From: Rhododendron vialii
Lineage: Eukaryota; Streptophyta; Magnoliopsida; Ericales; Ericaceae
Direction: 5' to 3'
Assembly (NCBI RefSeq): GCF_030253575.1
Contig: NC_080563.1
Coordinates: forward strand, 13,783,001 to 13,847,000
DNA: 64,000 nucleotides
The notes beneath the pieces are model-generated. The model was not told the origin of the DNA. It saw only the letters and a list, made by a program, of their open reading frames with translations, and searched no databases. Positions 19,470 to 28,974 of the stretch are shown here, piece by piece. Position numbers and translations under genes: made by a program. The number at the start of each line of letters is the position of its first letter. Position 1 is the first letter of the stretch.

Positions 19470-20470
19470 TTGTCCCCGCTTATGACTATCAAACTATCAA
19501 AGAGTTTGAGTTTCAAGTATTTTGAGCAATGTTATTGGGGTTCAAACAAGTTATTTGGCTTTTTATGGCGAAAGTCAGTATTGTTAGTTTAAGTTAGTGA
19601 GATTAAATCCCTACCAAATGCATGAGAGTATATAATGGCCACCACTTGAAACCACTCCACTTGCAAATTTTAGAGATCTTGTCGCCTTCGAAGATATGTG
19701 TTTTCCTCTCCATGTCGCCTAAGGGAGCGTTTCCACTAAGTAATAAGTTATGGACCACAACTTTTTTGTTTTGTCTTTATTCAAAAAAAATTTCGTATGT
19801 TAGTTTTACACCAAACTTTTATGTATTAGGAATTTGTCTCAACGAGAAGAGTCGAAAAAATAAAAAATTAGTATGACTTTTACATAAGTATTTTGGAAAA
19901 TATCCAAGAAAAAGCCTGTAAAGCCGACTTTTTTGGTTTTTCTTGGATATTTCCCAAAATACTTGTATAAAAGTCATAATTTTTTATATTTCCGATTCAT
20001 CTCGTCGAGACTAACGCAAAACTAACATACGCGAAAACAAACTTAAATAAGAACAAAATCAAAAAGTTATAGTCCACGACTTATTGCTTAGTAGAAATTA
20101 GTGATTTCATTGACTGGGTCCGCAATTACCAAGAACACTTTCGCCACAATTCCACAGAACAGAAGTTCTTGATTCAAATCAAACTTGATTTTTACCAATA
20201 AAAAAACCTATACCAAATCTTGTGGGCTTAATATCCAAATCGGTTGTGGCGTATAATGTTGTCTTTGGAGATATATATATTAATTATTTTAATATCCAAC
20301 TTGGTTGTGGCGTATAAATGTTGTCTTTGGATATTAATTACTATTTTAATACATCCAAATTGGTTGTAGCGTATAATCAAACTTGATTTATAGCCGTTTT
20401 GTGGACATCTGACTGTGGCCCGTTATATCCAAAGAGTGTGGACCAAGTCCAAAACAAAACACGTGGCCCC
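19470..20470 (+). repeat. Segmental duplicate A, copy 2
   Basis: Diverged copy of 9590-10620, with the foldback MITE 19730-20097 inserted. Within the copy, a shorter string around TCCAAATTGGTTGTAGCGTA occurs three times between about 20235 and 20375, a local amplification not seen in copy 1. Confidence 0.65.
19730..20097. repeat. Foldback MITE, best-preserved member of the CGAGACGA-core family
   Basis: The left end TTTCCACTAAGTAATAAGTT and the complement of the right end (ATTTCTACTAAGCAATAAGT) start arms of about 170 bp that pair almost throughout, including CTCAACGAGAAGAG with CTCGTCGAGACT. The duplicate at 9590-10620 lacks it. Family members: 1258-1617, 1673-1928, 3436-3795, ~6990-7385, 45925-46256, plus a half copy near 36090-36200. 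Confidence 0.8.
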
Positions 20471-20539
20471 ACTAACCCCGTCTTAGAGGCCCGTTGAGCT
20501 TAAGAAGAGTCCACGAATAGGCCTACTAAACGTTTCAGT

Positions 20540-20797
20540 TGGGGTTGTAAACCAATCAAACAGCTCGCGAGTTCGGCTCGGCTCGTTTAATAAATGAGCC
20601 GAGCTCGAGTTTTCAGCTTGTTTACTAAACTAGCCGAGTAAAGCTCGGCCCGTTCGACAAAAACTCGACTCGTTAAGGGAAGATCGACTCAATTAAAGAA
20701 GCTCGTTTAGTGAATGACTAAACTAGGCTCATTAAGGCTCGAACCGAGCTCGAACTCGCCGAAGCTCAATTCAGCTCGGCTCGTTTACACCCCTAGG
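20540..20797. mobile_element. Palindromic GCTCGGCTCG-rich MITE
   Basis: The left GGGGTTGTAAACCAATCAAA and the complement of the right end (AGGGGTGTAAACGAGCCGAG) bracket a body made of CTCGGCTCG, GAGCCGAGCTCG and CTCGTTTA repeats. This class of plant element is usually assigned to hAT MITEs. No clean eight-base duplication was found. Confidence 0.55.
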
Positions 20798-21254
20798 TCC
20801 AGTCCCTTTTAAACACAAGAGTGGATACACCTCTTAAAACTAAAGGTTAGCTTTGGAAATGGCATATCCTGTGCACATTATTTTTACCACCAGAGAGAGA
20901 GAGAGTGCTACAATCAGATGTGGGGTACTGCACCTTACATAGTTGTGGGACTAACATTGTGTGAGGGAATACGAGATACCGTTACACCACAGTGCAGCTG
21001 AGGCAAATAAATGAAATTAACAGCCAAACAATTGATTGAGTAACCTTTGTTTTGTTTAATAACTTAACATAGGAGTTTTAAAAAATGTTTAAACTAAAAA
21101 AGTCAATCTCAAACGAGCCGAGCCAATCACGCACCGATCTCGAGTACCTTGAATTTTTAAGATATTATAAGTCAAATGAGCCTAAAAGTAGCATGCTCGA
21201 GCTTAAGTTTAAACTCTTAACGAGCTTTAAAAAAAAATGTTCAAGCTTAGATTG

Positions 21255-21930
21255 TTCATGAAACTAACTGATCTCAAAAGAGCTTTTAACGAGGCAGCAC
21301 GAGCCCGAACTTGGACGGTTTGGAATGGTTTTGTCAGCCTAGGTGCAACAGTTACACAAAAATCCTTCTCAGAGAATCAAAGTTATATTAGTCGAAGGAT
21401 TATTTTGCAATGAGTTCAACTCCTCCTCCTATGAGCTAATCTAACTATTCTCAAAATACTACAAACATTTGCCGATAAAAAAAGAAGATGATTATTTTGT
21501 CAAATATATTGTTGTTTCACCCGAAATTGAGGGTGAAAACCATAACAACAGAACAAAGCATCTCGAATGACAATAGATCGAGCATCTCTAATAACAAGCG
21601 GAAGGAGCTTCTATGACATTGATTAAAAGAAGAGATTAATGCTATAAATTGGCAGTACCAAGCTATTTGGCATGATTTTTGGAATTGCAATTGTTGCTAT
21701 GCAACTCCTTTTTTGAACAGGATTTACTATGCTAACTCGATCACAATTTTTCGACATCTCCTAATAGACTCACAAACAGCGTTTGAATTTGCCACTGCAG
21801 AGGAGTAAAGTAGGGAAAATGGTTATCGTACCTTCGGAATAGCATTGCCAAATCTCAGCATTCCGCATTGGCAATGTAAAGCCATTTCAGAACATTGCCA
21901 CCTACGGAGTAAGTCCACCTGCTAGTTTCA
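21255..21930 (+). repeat. Segmental duplicate B, copy 1
   Basis: It matches 26905-27540 over about 650 bp with small gaps. Shared strings include TTGTTTCACCCGAAATTGAG, CAAGCGGAAGGAGCTTCTAT and CACTGCAGAGGAGTAAAGTA. No reading frame is conserved between the copies, so this is spacer and not a gene. Confidence 0.85.
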
Positions 21931-21989
21931 AACTCTGCAATATCAACGGTTCGGATCTAATTTTTTGTATAGGGAACGGATTGGTTAGA

Positions 21990-22860
21990 TTTTTTTTTTT
22001 TGATCGGCAAAAGATAAATTTTATTAAAAACGGGGAAAGGGGAAAGGGATCCAACAAACTGTTGGAAAAACACCACAAGGGCAAAGCCTAAACCACCGAA
22101 ATGTCTATCAGGATCCACAACATATAATACATTAAAGCCCGACCTGACACCCAAATAAAACAATAATGACCAAACACCCAAAACCGGTCCAAGCCTGGAC
22201 CAGCCCACCCAAACCATCCTACAAACCCTAACTACACCGACAGCCACCGCCGTACAAACCACCGGAGCCCAGCCTCGCCGTTAAGCCGAACCGGCCTCTC
22301 CCGAATGTAGAGACCGGCAGTAGGAACCAGCCTACGATAGTGAAAACCGAGGCAATCAAGGCTTGAGGCCAACCACCACCACTGCCTACAAAAAATCTGA
22401 GCAATCCCCTGGAACAAACAATCTTCATCCGCGAAATCACCACCCAAAACGATGAAATGCCAGCCCCAAGCCCGATTGGGAGCTCAAAAGGCCGCCAACC
22501 GGAATTCGGCACACAAAAGACGACCAAAGCAACACAACCATGGGAGCCACATCCACCTCACCACCACCGGATTGGATCATCACCGATCAAAATCGCCATC
22601 TTCACCAATCAATTTCTGGAAATAAAGAGACCTGCAAAACAAAAATTATGAAAACAACTACGCTACACCTCCCTACCCACCACAGCACCGCCCTCCACCA
22701 ACACCCCGCCCACGCCCAGATCTACACCACCAGTTGCCACCACCAAACAAACACTGCACAAGCACGGTCCACCCAACGCCGCTAGGCCTCCGGAGGAAGC
22801 CAAGGAGTCCTCCGGCCGGAGGCGGCAACAACCGAGGGGGAGATCGAGGGGGAGGGTGAG
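21990..22860 (-). mobile_element. Retroposon on the minus strand, L1-like 3' end
   Basis: On the minus strand the block ends AATTTATCTTTTGCCGATCA followed by a run of about 13 A. This is the 3' signature of plant L1-type LINEs and is shared with the tail at 16500. The body is unusually GC-rich against its flanks, and open frames are glycine- or proline-rich with no reverse transcriptase motif, so it could be a LINE untranslated region, a chimera or a SINE-like retroposon. The 5' limit near 22860 rests only on the drop in GC. No target duplication was found. Confidence 0.5.
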
Positions 22861-22999
22861 GACATATCGGTCTTTTAATGTCGTGTCCATTATGAATGAA
22901 AAATATGATGACAGAGAGTTTATCCGCATATAAACTACAGAGAGGTTATATGCACACTTTTGAACCACAGAGGGTGTATCCGCGCATGTGAAAGTGGAC

Positions 23000-23090
23000 T
23001 TTGCCCCATCTTCAAACAATTCTACCCCATATGTATCCGCGCATGTGAAAGTGGACTTTTGCCCATCTTCAAACAATTCTACCCCATATG
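23000..23090 (+). repeat. Short tandem duplication, ~56 bp
   Basis: A unit containing GCGCATGTGAAAGTGGACTT, CCCATCTTCAAACAATTC and ACCCCATATGTA occurs twice, at about 22981 and 23039. Confidence 0.8.
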
Positions 23091-23219
23091 TAACTGACTA
23101 GTGCAAGTCAACTAAAGTAAAATTGCCAAGTCAATTCTTTTTTGCTCGCTCATTGAATTCGTAGTTGCTTTGATCTCCATGATTTGATAATAAGGGGACA
23201 ACAAAAAACAAATAAATTA

Positions 23220-23386
23220 CTCTCTCCATTCCTAAATAAGTGTCCGGTTCGCAAACTTAAGCCTTACAAAAGATGCATTCGTTTCATTAAAAAAATTAAT
23301 TTTTTTTCACAAATGAATAGAAGGCAATGAGTTCTTTTGTATGGTCTAAGTTTGCGTGCCGAACACTTATTCAGGGATGGAAGGAG
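23220..23386. mobile_element. Stowaway MITE, 167 bp
   Basis: The ends are CTCTCTCCATTCCTAAATAA and the complement CTCCTTCCATCCCTGAATAA, flanked by TA on both sides. These are the Tc1/mariner Stowaway features. Unit 1 (11878-11895) is contiguous across this point and shows the empty site. The element lies about 190 bp upstream of the unit 2 start codon, within its proximal promoter. Confidence 0.85.
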
Positions 23387-23570
23387 TAACAAACTTAAGC
23401 CTATACAGTATTCTAATTATACTCTCTTTCTGTGGCACAATCAGCATCTATGGACTCTTTCAAAGCCATTCCTGCCTAAGCATATACGAGATTTTCTGAA
23501 TTGATTAAAACAGCTATAACCAATCTCATTTTGTAATAAACCCTCTTTGAAGTTGGAGGTAACATCTTCA

Positions 23571-25937
23571 ATGGCTTCTTCTGCAATATTTCCTCTTCTC
23601 TTACTTTCCCTTTTGCCCTTTCTGCCCTTGTATGCTACTTCTAATGTAACTTTGGGCTCATCACTTTCCACCACAAGCGATAACCCTTCATGGGTTTCAC
23701 CTTCTGGGGATTTCGCGTTTGGATTCCGACAACTTAACAATACCGACATTTTCTTGCTTGCGATATGGTACGCCCAATTGCCCGATCAAACCATAGTTTG
23801 GCACGCAAACACAACAAGTCCAGTGCAAACAGGATCAAACATCAAACTCACAACGAATGGGCTCAATCTAACCGATCCCAACGGCCTAACAATATGGACG
23901 GCACAATCTGCAAATTCCACCATCTCCTATGGCGCGATGCTTGACACGGGCAATTTCATACTTTCAGGTACTAATACAGCTGTTTATGTGTGGCAGAGTT
24001 TTAATTATCCTACGGACACAATTTTACCAACCCAAATACTGCCACTAGGTGGCATGTTGTATTCTAAGTTGTCTGAAACCAACTACGCAAAAGGAAGGTT
24101 TGAGCTCCATTTCATGAATGGAACTCTCCAGCTCAATCCCGTCGCCTGGCCAACCGAAACCCAATACAACTATTACTACAGTAGTGGAACAGCGAATCTT
24201 AATTCTTCTCTGTCTGGGTTTCAGATAGTTTTCAGTCAATCCGCAGATATTTACATTCTTCTGGGGAATGGGACGACTTTCCCACTATGGCCATATGTCT
24301 TTCCAAACTCAAGCAACTACTATCGTGCAACCCTAGATTTTGACGGTGTTTTCAGGGAATACGCTTATCCGAAGAGTTCAGTCGGCAACGAGAGCTGGTC
24401 AGCTGTTGGATACATTCCTGAAAATATATGTGCGGATCTAACAACTAACGACTTGGGCAGCGGCGCATGTGGGTACAATAGCTACTGCATGGCAAATGGT
24501 TCCAGTAATAGTTGCCATTGCCCACCTGGGTTTTCATTCATCGATCCGAATAACGACTATGGTGGATGCGCACCTGACTTCCCTCAAGATTGTGGAGTAG
24601 ACAACGGAGCAGGCAACCCGGAAGACTTGTATGATATGATTGAGGTTCAAAACATTAACTTTCCGTTCGGAGACTATGATAGTTTGGGTCCGTACAATCT
24701 AACACAGTGTGAACAAGCTTGTTTGCAGGATTGTAATTGTGTTGTTGCCATATTCAATGGCATATTATGTTGGAAGAAGAGATTGCCAATGTCAAATGGG
24801 AGACAACAGACTGCAATGGCTATTTTCAAAGTGAGGAAACATAGTGTTGCTAACACTACTCTTTTAGGTGGTTCTTCTGATCCAATTTCCAACTCCAAGA
24901 GAGACAAGCTAGTTTTTTGGTTGTCACTTCTTTCTGGAAGCTCAGGACTCTTCAATATCCTATCACTAGGCGTGATTTCTCTGTTGATTTTCAAAAGTCG
25001 TCGGAGAAAATCAAGAGAGGCCATTCGTGACTCAAGCGTCTTTGAAACAAATTTGCATGTTTTCACTTTTGAAGAGCTAAAAAAGGCAACAGATGGGTTC
25101 AGGGAAGAACTGGGAAGCGGTTCATTCGGCATTGTCTACAAAGGCGTACTGAAATATGGTTCTAAGACTCAAGTTGCAGTCAAGAAGTTGGACAAGTTGT
25201 CACAAGGACGAGATAGGGAATTCAAAGCCGAAGTGACTGCGATTGGGAGAACCCATCACAAGAATCTGGTCCAATTGCTGGGCTATTGTTATGAGGGGAC
25301 ACACAGGCTTCTAGTGTATGAGTTCATGAGCAATGGCAGTTTGGCGGATTTCCTCTTTGGCATCCCAAGACCTGATTGGTATCATAGGGTCCAGCTAGCT
25401 CTAGGGATTGCTAGAGGACTGGTATACTTACATGAAGATTGCAGTACCCCAATAATCCATTGTGACATAAAGCCTCAAAACATACTCATCGACGAATTGT
25501 TCATACCACGAATTTCTGACTTCGGACTGGCAAAATCCTTAGTGCTCAATCAAACTCGAACGCATACAGGGATAAGGGGTACTCGAGGATACGTCGCTCC
25601 AGAGTGGTTTAGAAATGTACCTGTGACAGTTAAAGTTGACGTATATAGCTTTGGTGTCATGTTGCTCGAGATTATTTGTTGCAGAAAGAGTGTCGCACAG
25701 GAGTTTGAAGATGAAGAGAGAGCAATATTAACAGACTGGGCCTATGATTGCTTTAGAGAAGGGACTCTCGATGCTTTAGTGGAAAACGATGACGCTGCTA
25801 TGAATGATATTGAAACATTGCGAAGGTGGGTCATGACAGCAATCTGGTGTGTTCAGGAGGATCCGTTGCGAAGGCCTGCAATGAGTACGGTCTTGCGAAT
25901 GCTGGAAGGATATGTCAAAGTTTCAAGTCCTATCTGA
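23571..25937 (+). CDS. G-type lectin S-receptor-like Ser/Thr kinase (unit 2)
   Basis: A 788-residue, single-exon receptor kinase. The start is the ATG at 23571, because an extension to 23547 would use TTG. Residues 1-24 form a signal peptide. About 26-150 are the mannose-binding B-lectin domain, then an S-locus-type region and a cysteine cluster like an EGF module (GSGACGYNSYC...CHCPPGFSF, ~297-333). About 354-420 are a PAN-like segment (CEQACLQDCNC), 448-474 the transmembrane helix, followed by KSRRRKSR. The kinase runs ~512-785: GSGSFG loop 515-520, lysine 538 in [13 protein letters not shown] at 630-637, DFG at 650-652, APEW at 676-679. The catalytic loop has cysteine before the aspartate, so it is a non-RD kinase, a class common among immune receptors. 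It should sit in the plasma membrane, with the lectin domain outside. Ligand unknown. The family resembles the LECRK/RLK1 group that expands as tandem arrays. No TATA box is evident. Confidence 0.96.
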   Translation: MASSAIFPLLLLSLLPFLPLYATSNVTLGSSLSTTSDNPSWVSPSGDFAFGFRQLNNTDIFLLAIWYAQLPDQTIVWHANTTSPVQTGSNIKLTTNGLNLTDPNGLTIWTAQSANSTISYGAMLDTGNFILSGTNTAVYVWQSFNYPTDTILPTQILPLGGMLYSKLSETNYAKGRFELHFMNGTLQLNPVAWPTETQYNYYYSSGTANLNSSLSGFQIVFSQSADIYILLGNGTTFPLWPYVFPNSSNYYRATLDFDGVFREYAYPKSSVGNESWSAVGYIPENICADLTTNDLGSGACGYNSYCMANGSSNSCHCPPGFSFIDPNNDYGGCAPDFPQDCGVDNGAGNPEDLYDMIEVQNINFPFGDYDSLGPYNLTQCEQACLQDCNCVVAIFNGILCWKKRLPMSNGRQQTAMAIFKVRKHSVANTTLLGGSSDPISNSKRDKLVFWLSLLSGSSGLFNILSLGVISLLIFKSRRRKSREAIRDSSVFETNLHVFTFEELKKATDGFREELGSGSFGIVYKGVLKYGSKTQVAVKKLDKLSQGRDREFKAEVTAIGRTHHKNLVQLLGYCYEGTHRLLVYEFMSNGSLADFLFGIPRPDWYHRVQLALGIARGLVYLHEDCSTPIIHCDIKPQNILIDELFIPRISDFGLAKSLVLNQTRTHTGIRGTRGYVAPEWFRNVPVTVKVDVYSFGVMLLEIICCRKSVAQEFEDEERAILTDWAYDCFREGTLDALVENDDAAMNDIETLRRWVMTAIWCVQEDPLRRPAMSTVLRMLEGYVKVSSPI

Positions 25938-26200
25938 ACTAATTCTTCGATCTATGCAACTTCTTGGACCGTACGTGAAGACAAAGATGGAGGAAGATCA
26001 TTTTTTCTATTTTTCTTTTCTATTCTCCTATTCCAAAGGACTGTGTGCACGAATTTTTCTTATTGTAGTGGGCAAATTTGAAGCAGGTGGATCATATATG
26101 TGATGATGTGAAAGTTGTGAATGCATAACCATTGTGAAAATAAACAATTTTGGCTTACAATCCTTGTTGTGCTCATCAGATAGGCTCTATCCTTTCTTTT
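25938..26200 (+). other. 3' flank of unit 2 kinase
   Basis: It is conserved with the 3' flank of unit 3 (39316-39540): AAGACAAAGATGGA, TTTTTCTATTTTT, AAAGGACTGTGTGCA and TTGTAGTGGGCAAATTT occur in both. The similarity shows that the duplication unit extends past the coding sequence and probably covers the 3' UTR. Confidence 0.6.
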
Positions 26201-26349
26201 GAATAGCTGAATCTCATTCAACAACAGACCAAACAGGATAGTCTTGATACAAAATGGCATTAAGCCAGGAAGAAAAATGAAACCAACAGGGATTCACAGA
26301 TTCGAACACAGGGGAATCTAATGTCGTGTTACAATTCCAAAGTGAAAGA

Positions 26350-26760
26350 CCTAATGTCGTGTTACAATTACACCAAACTGCCAAGGCGGGACTGACTCAG
26401 ATACACATAGAGTGATGAGATCCTTGTCGTCGCTTCCCTCAAAGCAAAGAGCTTTGCAGAACAACACTGAGGGTCCTGAGATTTTCACTCTTCTGCCATC
26501 CACTATTTTCGTAAGATGATCCCTCAACACCACACCGACGAAACCAGATTTAGTCTCCCCCATCCACTTTCCACGATACATCACAGTTTAATTTATTTAG
26601 GCTCCATCTCATATTAGAAAATCCGAAACGTAAATTTTGACTGGCTCCTAAAAAAAGATTGGAGCAAAAAAATGATCCATTTATTGGACCAGGATATGGC
26701 CCATTTGATGTGTACAGCAGGGGCTGCTCCCCAATCCAAAAATCTGCACTCACCAAGCAA
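26350..26760 (-). pseudogene. RNase H-like domain remnant
   Basis: On the minus strand, two frames carry pieces of the plant RNase H-like domain found in L1-type LINEs and related host proteins: LNKLNCDVSWKVDGGD in one frame, and KSGFVGVVLRDHLTKIVDGR then ALCFEG in the next. The order and spacing fit one domain interrupted by a frame change near 26565. About 130 residues are recognisable, with no start or long frame. It is most likely a LINE ORF2 tail or a decayed RNase H-type gene. Part of its upstream flank is repeated at 28085-28215. Confidence 0.6.
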
Positions 26761-26880
26761 AAGCAACAATCAAGGCTAAACCATGTAAGTTAAACCTCGT
26801 CACACAATCATGAGTGCATCAAATTGATTTTTGAGCACAGGATTACCAAAACAATAGAACCGAGCCAATGAACTTATTAT
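26690..26880 (+). repeat. Segmental duplicate C, uninterrupted copy
   Basis: It matches 28175-28215 joined to 34087-34260. Shared strings are ATTGGACCAGGATATGGCCC (one or two changes), ATCCAAAAATC, AAGGCTAAACCAT and CATGAGTGCATCAAAT. The other copy is split by the Ty3 element, so this copy shows the site before that insertion. Confidence 0.8.
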
Positions 26881-26904
26881 TCTCGTCATTTAGCTACTTA
26901 TTTC

Positions 26905-27540
26905 TTGCAACCGGTAGGAAACTAACCAATCTCAAACGAGCTTTTAACGAGGAAGCCCGAGCTCAAACATGGACGGTATGGATGATAACAGTTACACAAA
27001 AATACTTCTTCTCAAAGATTCAAAGTTATATTAGTCTCAAGAATTGGTTCGTAATGAATTTGACTCCTCCTCCAATGAGCTAATCTAATTATTTTCACAA
27101 TACTAACATTTGTCGATAAAAAAAAGATTATTTTGTCCGATATATTGTTGTTTCACCCGAAATTGAGGGTGAAAACCGTAACAACAGAACAAAGCATCTC
27201 GAATGACAACAGAGCATCTCTAACAACAAGCGGAAGGAGCTTCTATGGCATTGAAAGAAGAGACGCAATAAATTGGCAGTACCAAACTTTGTCACTACCA
27301 ATACCATGCTATTGGCATGAAGTTCTGAATTACAATTGTTGCTAACTCGCTCACAATTTTTCGACATCTCCTAATGGACTCACAAACAGCATATGAATTC
27401 GCCACTGCAGAGGAGTAAAGTAGGGAGAATGGTTATAGTACCTGTGGAATAGCATTGCCAAATCTCAGCATTCCACACTGGCAATGTAAAGCCATTTCAG
27501 AACATTACCACCTACAGGGTCAGTCCACCCGTTAGTTTCA
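26905..27540 (+). repeat. Segmental duplicate B, copy 2
   Basis: Diverged copy of 21255-21930. The order of blocks after the kinase gene differs from unit 1, so the cluster arose by more than one duplication event. Confidence 0.85.
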
Positions 27541-28215
27541 ACTTTTCTTTGTCAGCGTAGTTTTTTGACTTGTTACAATGCCAAAAACTCAAAGAATAAC
27601 AATATTGCATCACTAGTTTGGTGTTAGCAAAATCTCAGATATAGACGATTGGATGCACTTTTCGATACTGATCACTTTTGCTTGGGTGATCGTTAACGAT
27701 CTTGGTAGTCAAAGTTTTTGCAATTTTGGCTCACCGGTGGACCTACATTTGTCGAAAGAAACTTCCAAATTTTCGAATGGCCTTGCTCTTAGTAGGTTTG
27801 GTTCCCCTCTGTTTCAACTAGCTTTTTCTCCGGCCCAGCATGGTCTGGCTTGTACCAAAACCTGAATGAACTGAGTCAAATTTAAAAAACCCCAGTCGAG
27901 GACCACACCATGGCCCTAGAAGGAGGATTCGACCTGGTCAGGATTCTACCAAAACCTAAATGAACCTAGACTTTAATGAGCCCAAGTTGGTCCATGAACT
28001 ATAAAAAAAACAAAAAGAAGAACACAACCCATTTATCGCGCCTTACCGAAAAATCTGGATTACAGCCTAGCAGGCCTGGTTGTGCTCATCAGATGAGCTC
28101 CATCTCTTGTCAAAGAAATTCGCACTGTAAATTTGAATTGGCTCCTCAAATATGTCACGTATGTTAAAAAGTGATCCTTTTATTGGCCCAGGATGAGGCC
28201 CATGTGATGCGTAAA
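27541..28215. other. Spacer before the Ty3 element
   Basis: No gene is supported. A weak 22-base repeat around ACCAAAACCTGAATGAACT (27855) recurs as ACCAAAACCTAAATGAACC near 27950. From 28085 on, the sequence is duplicate C. Confidence 0.4.
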
Positions 28216-28942
28216 TGATGTAGAACACGTGGAGGCCCAATTCCATGATCAGCTGGACCGAGCCAAGCCTCGAAAGTCCAAACGGTATTTAATTTCGGGA
28301 AAATGACGGCCAAGGACGTATTTGATAATTAATACCTTCCAAGGACATTTTCAGTATTAACAAATGTTCTCAAATGTTCTCAGCATGTCCTTGACGGGTA
28401 TTAATTATCAAAACACGTCCTGGGCCGTCATTTTCCCTTTAATTTCAGATTACCCAAATTGGTTAAAATCGGACGAGCTCGGAATAGGCCCAAACTTGGT
28501 GGGCTGACTTATTTTCGCGCTCCGGTCAATACTCATGAACCCTAAGTTGATGATCGATGGTGCTTTTCGGCCTAATTCCTTCGTTTAGGCATTCAATTGC
28601 GTTATTTTGCTGTTTTAGGAAAGATTTGTTTCGTTAATAACTCTTAGACCGTAATTCCTTTTAAGTTGATTCTTTTTGGGAAAGTCTTGTTTTTCTTTCC
28701 CGTTTTCAATTTTAGGAAAAGCCCCAAATTCTGGGACTTTTTATTTTCCAAGTTTATTTTTAGGGTTTCTAGGGTTTCAGCCTATTTAAGGGTTTGTAAC
28801 CTAGAGTTTATGCAGCTTATTATCAATAATATTCAGACTTTGTCTTTTTCTCTTGAAGATTCAAGAACTGCTCGTGGCTACGAGTACCTATCATTCGTTT
28901 GATTAGTACGCAACTAATCTCTTTGTTAATTCCGCTGCGTCA
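28216..28942 (+). repeat. 5' LTR (with MITE insertion)
   Basis: It starts TGATGTAGAACACG and ends CCGCTGCGTCA. It is 727 bp, or 577 bp after removal of the MITE and one target duplication, exactly the size of the 3' LTR. Confidence 0.95.
28297..28437. mobile_element. Mutator-type MITE, 141 bp, copy 2, inside the 5' LTR
   Basis: The ends are GGGAAAATGACGGCC in perfect inverted orientation, flanked by the perfect nine-base duplication TTTAATTTC (28288-28296 and 28438-28446). The 3' LTR carries the uninterrupted site. It belongs to the same family as 9042-9173, with a small internal repeat (CAAATGTTCT) that makes it longer. Because the host LTR is young, this family moved recently. Confidence 0.95.
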
Positions 28943-28974
28943 AGTGGTATCAGAGCAAGGCTTTGCCTGGTTCG

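Noticed and set aside
22228-22785. Open frames in the GC-rich block
   Set aside because: Overlapping frames on both strands, skewed composition, no recognisable domain; explained by high GC in a retroposon.
23547-23570. N-terminal extension of the unit 2 kinase (also 36952-36975 for unit 3)
   Set aside because: The extension would start at TTG. The first ATG gives a proper signal peptide, so it is the start.
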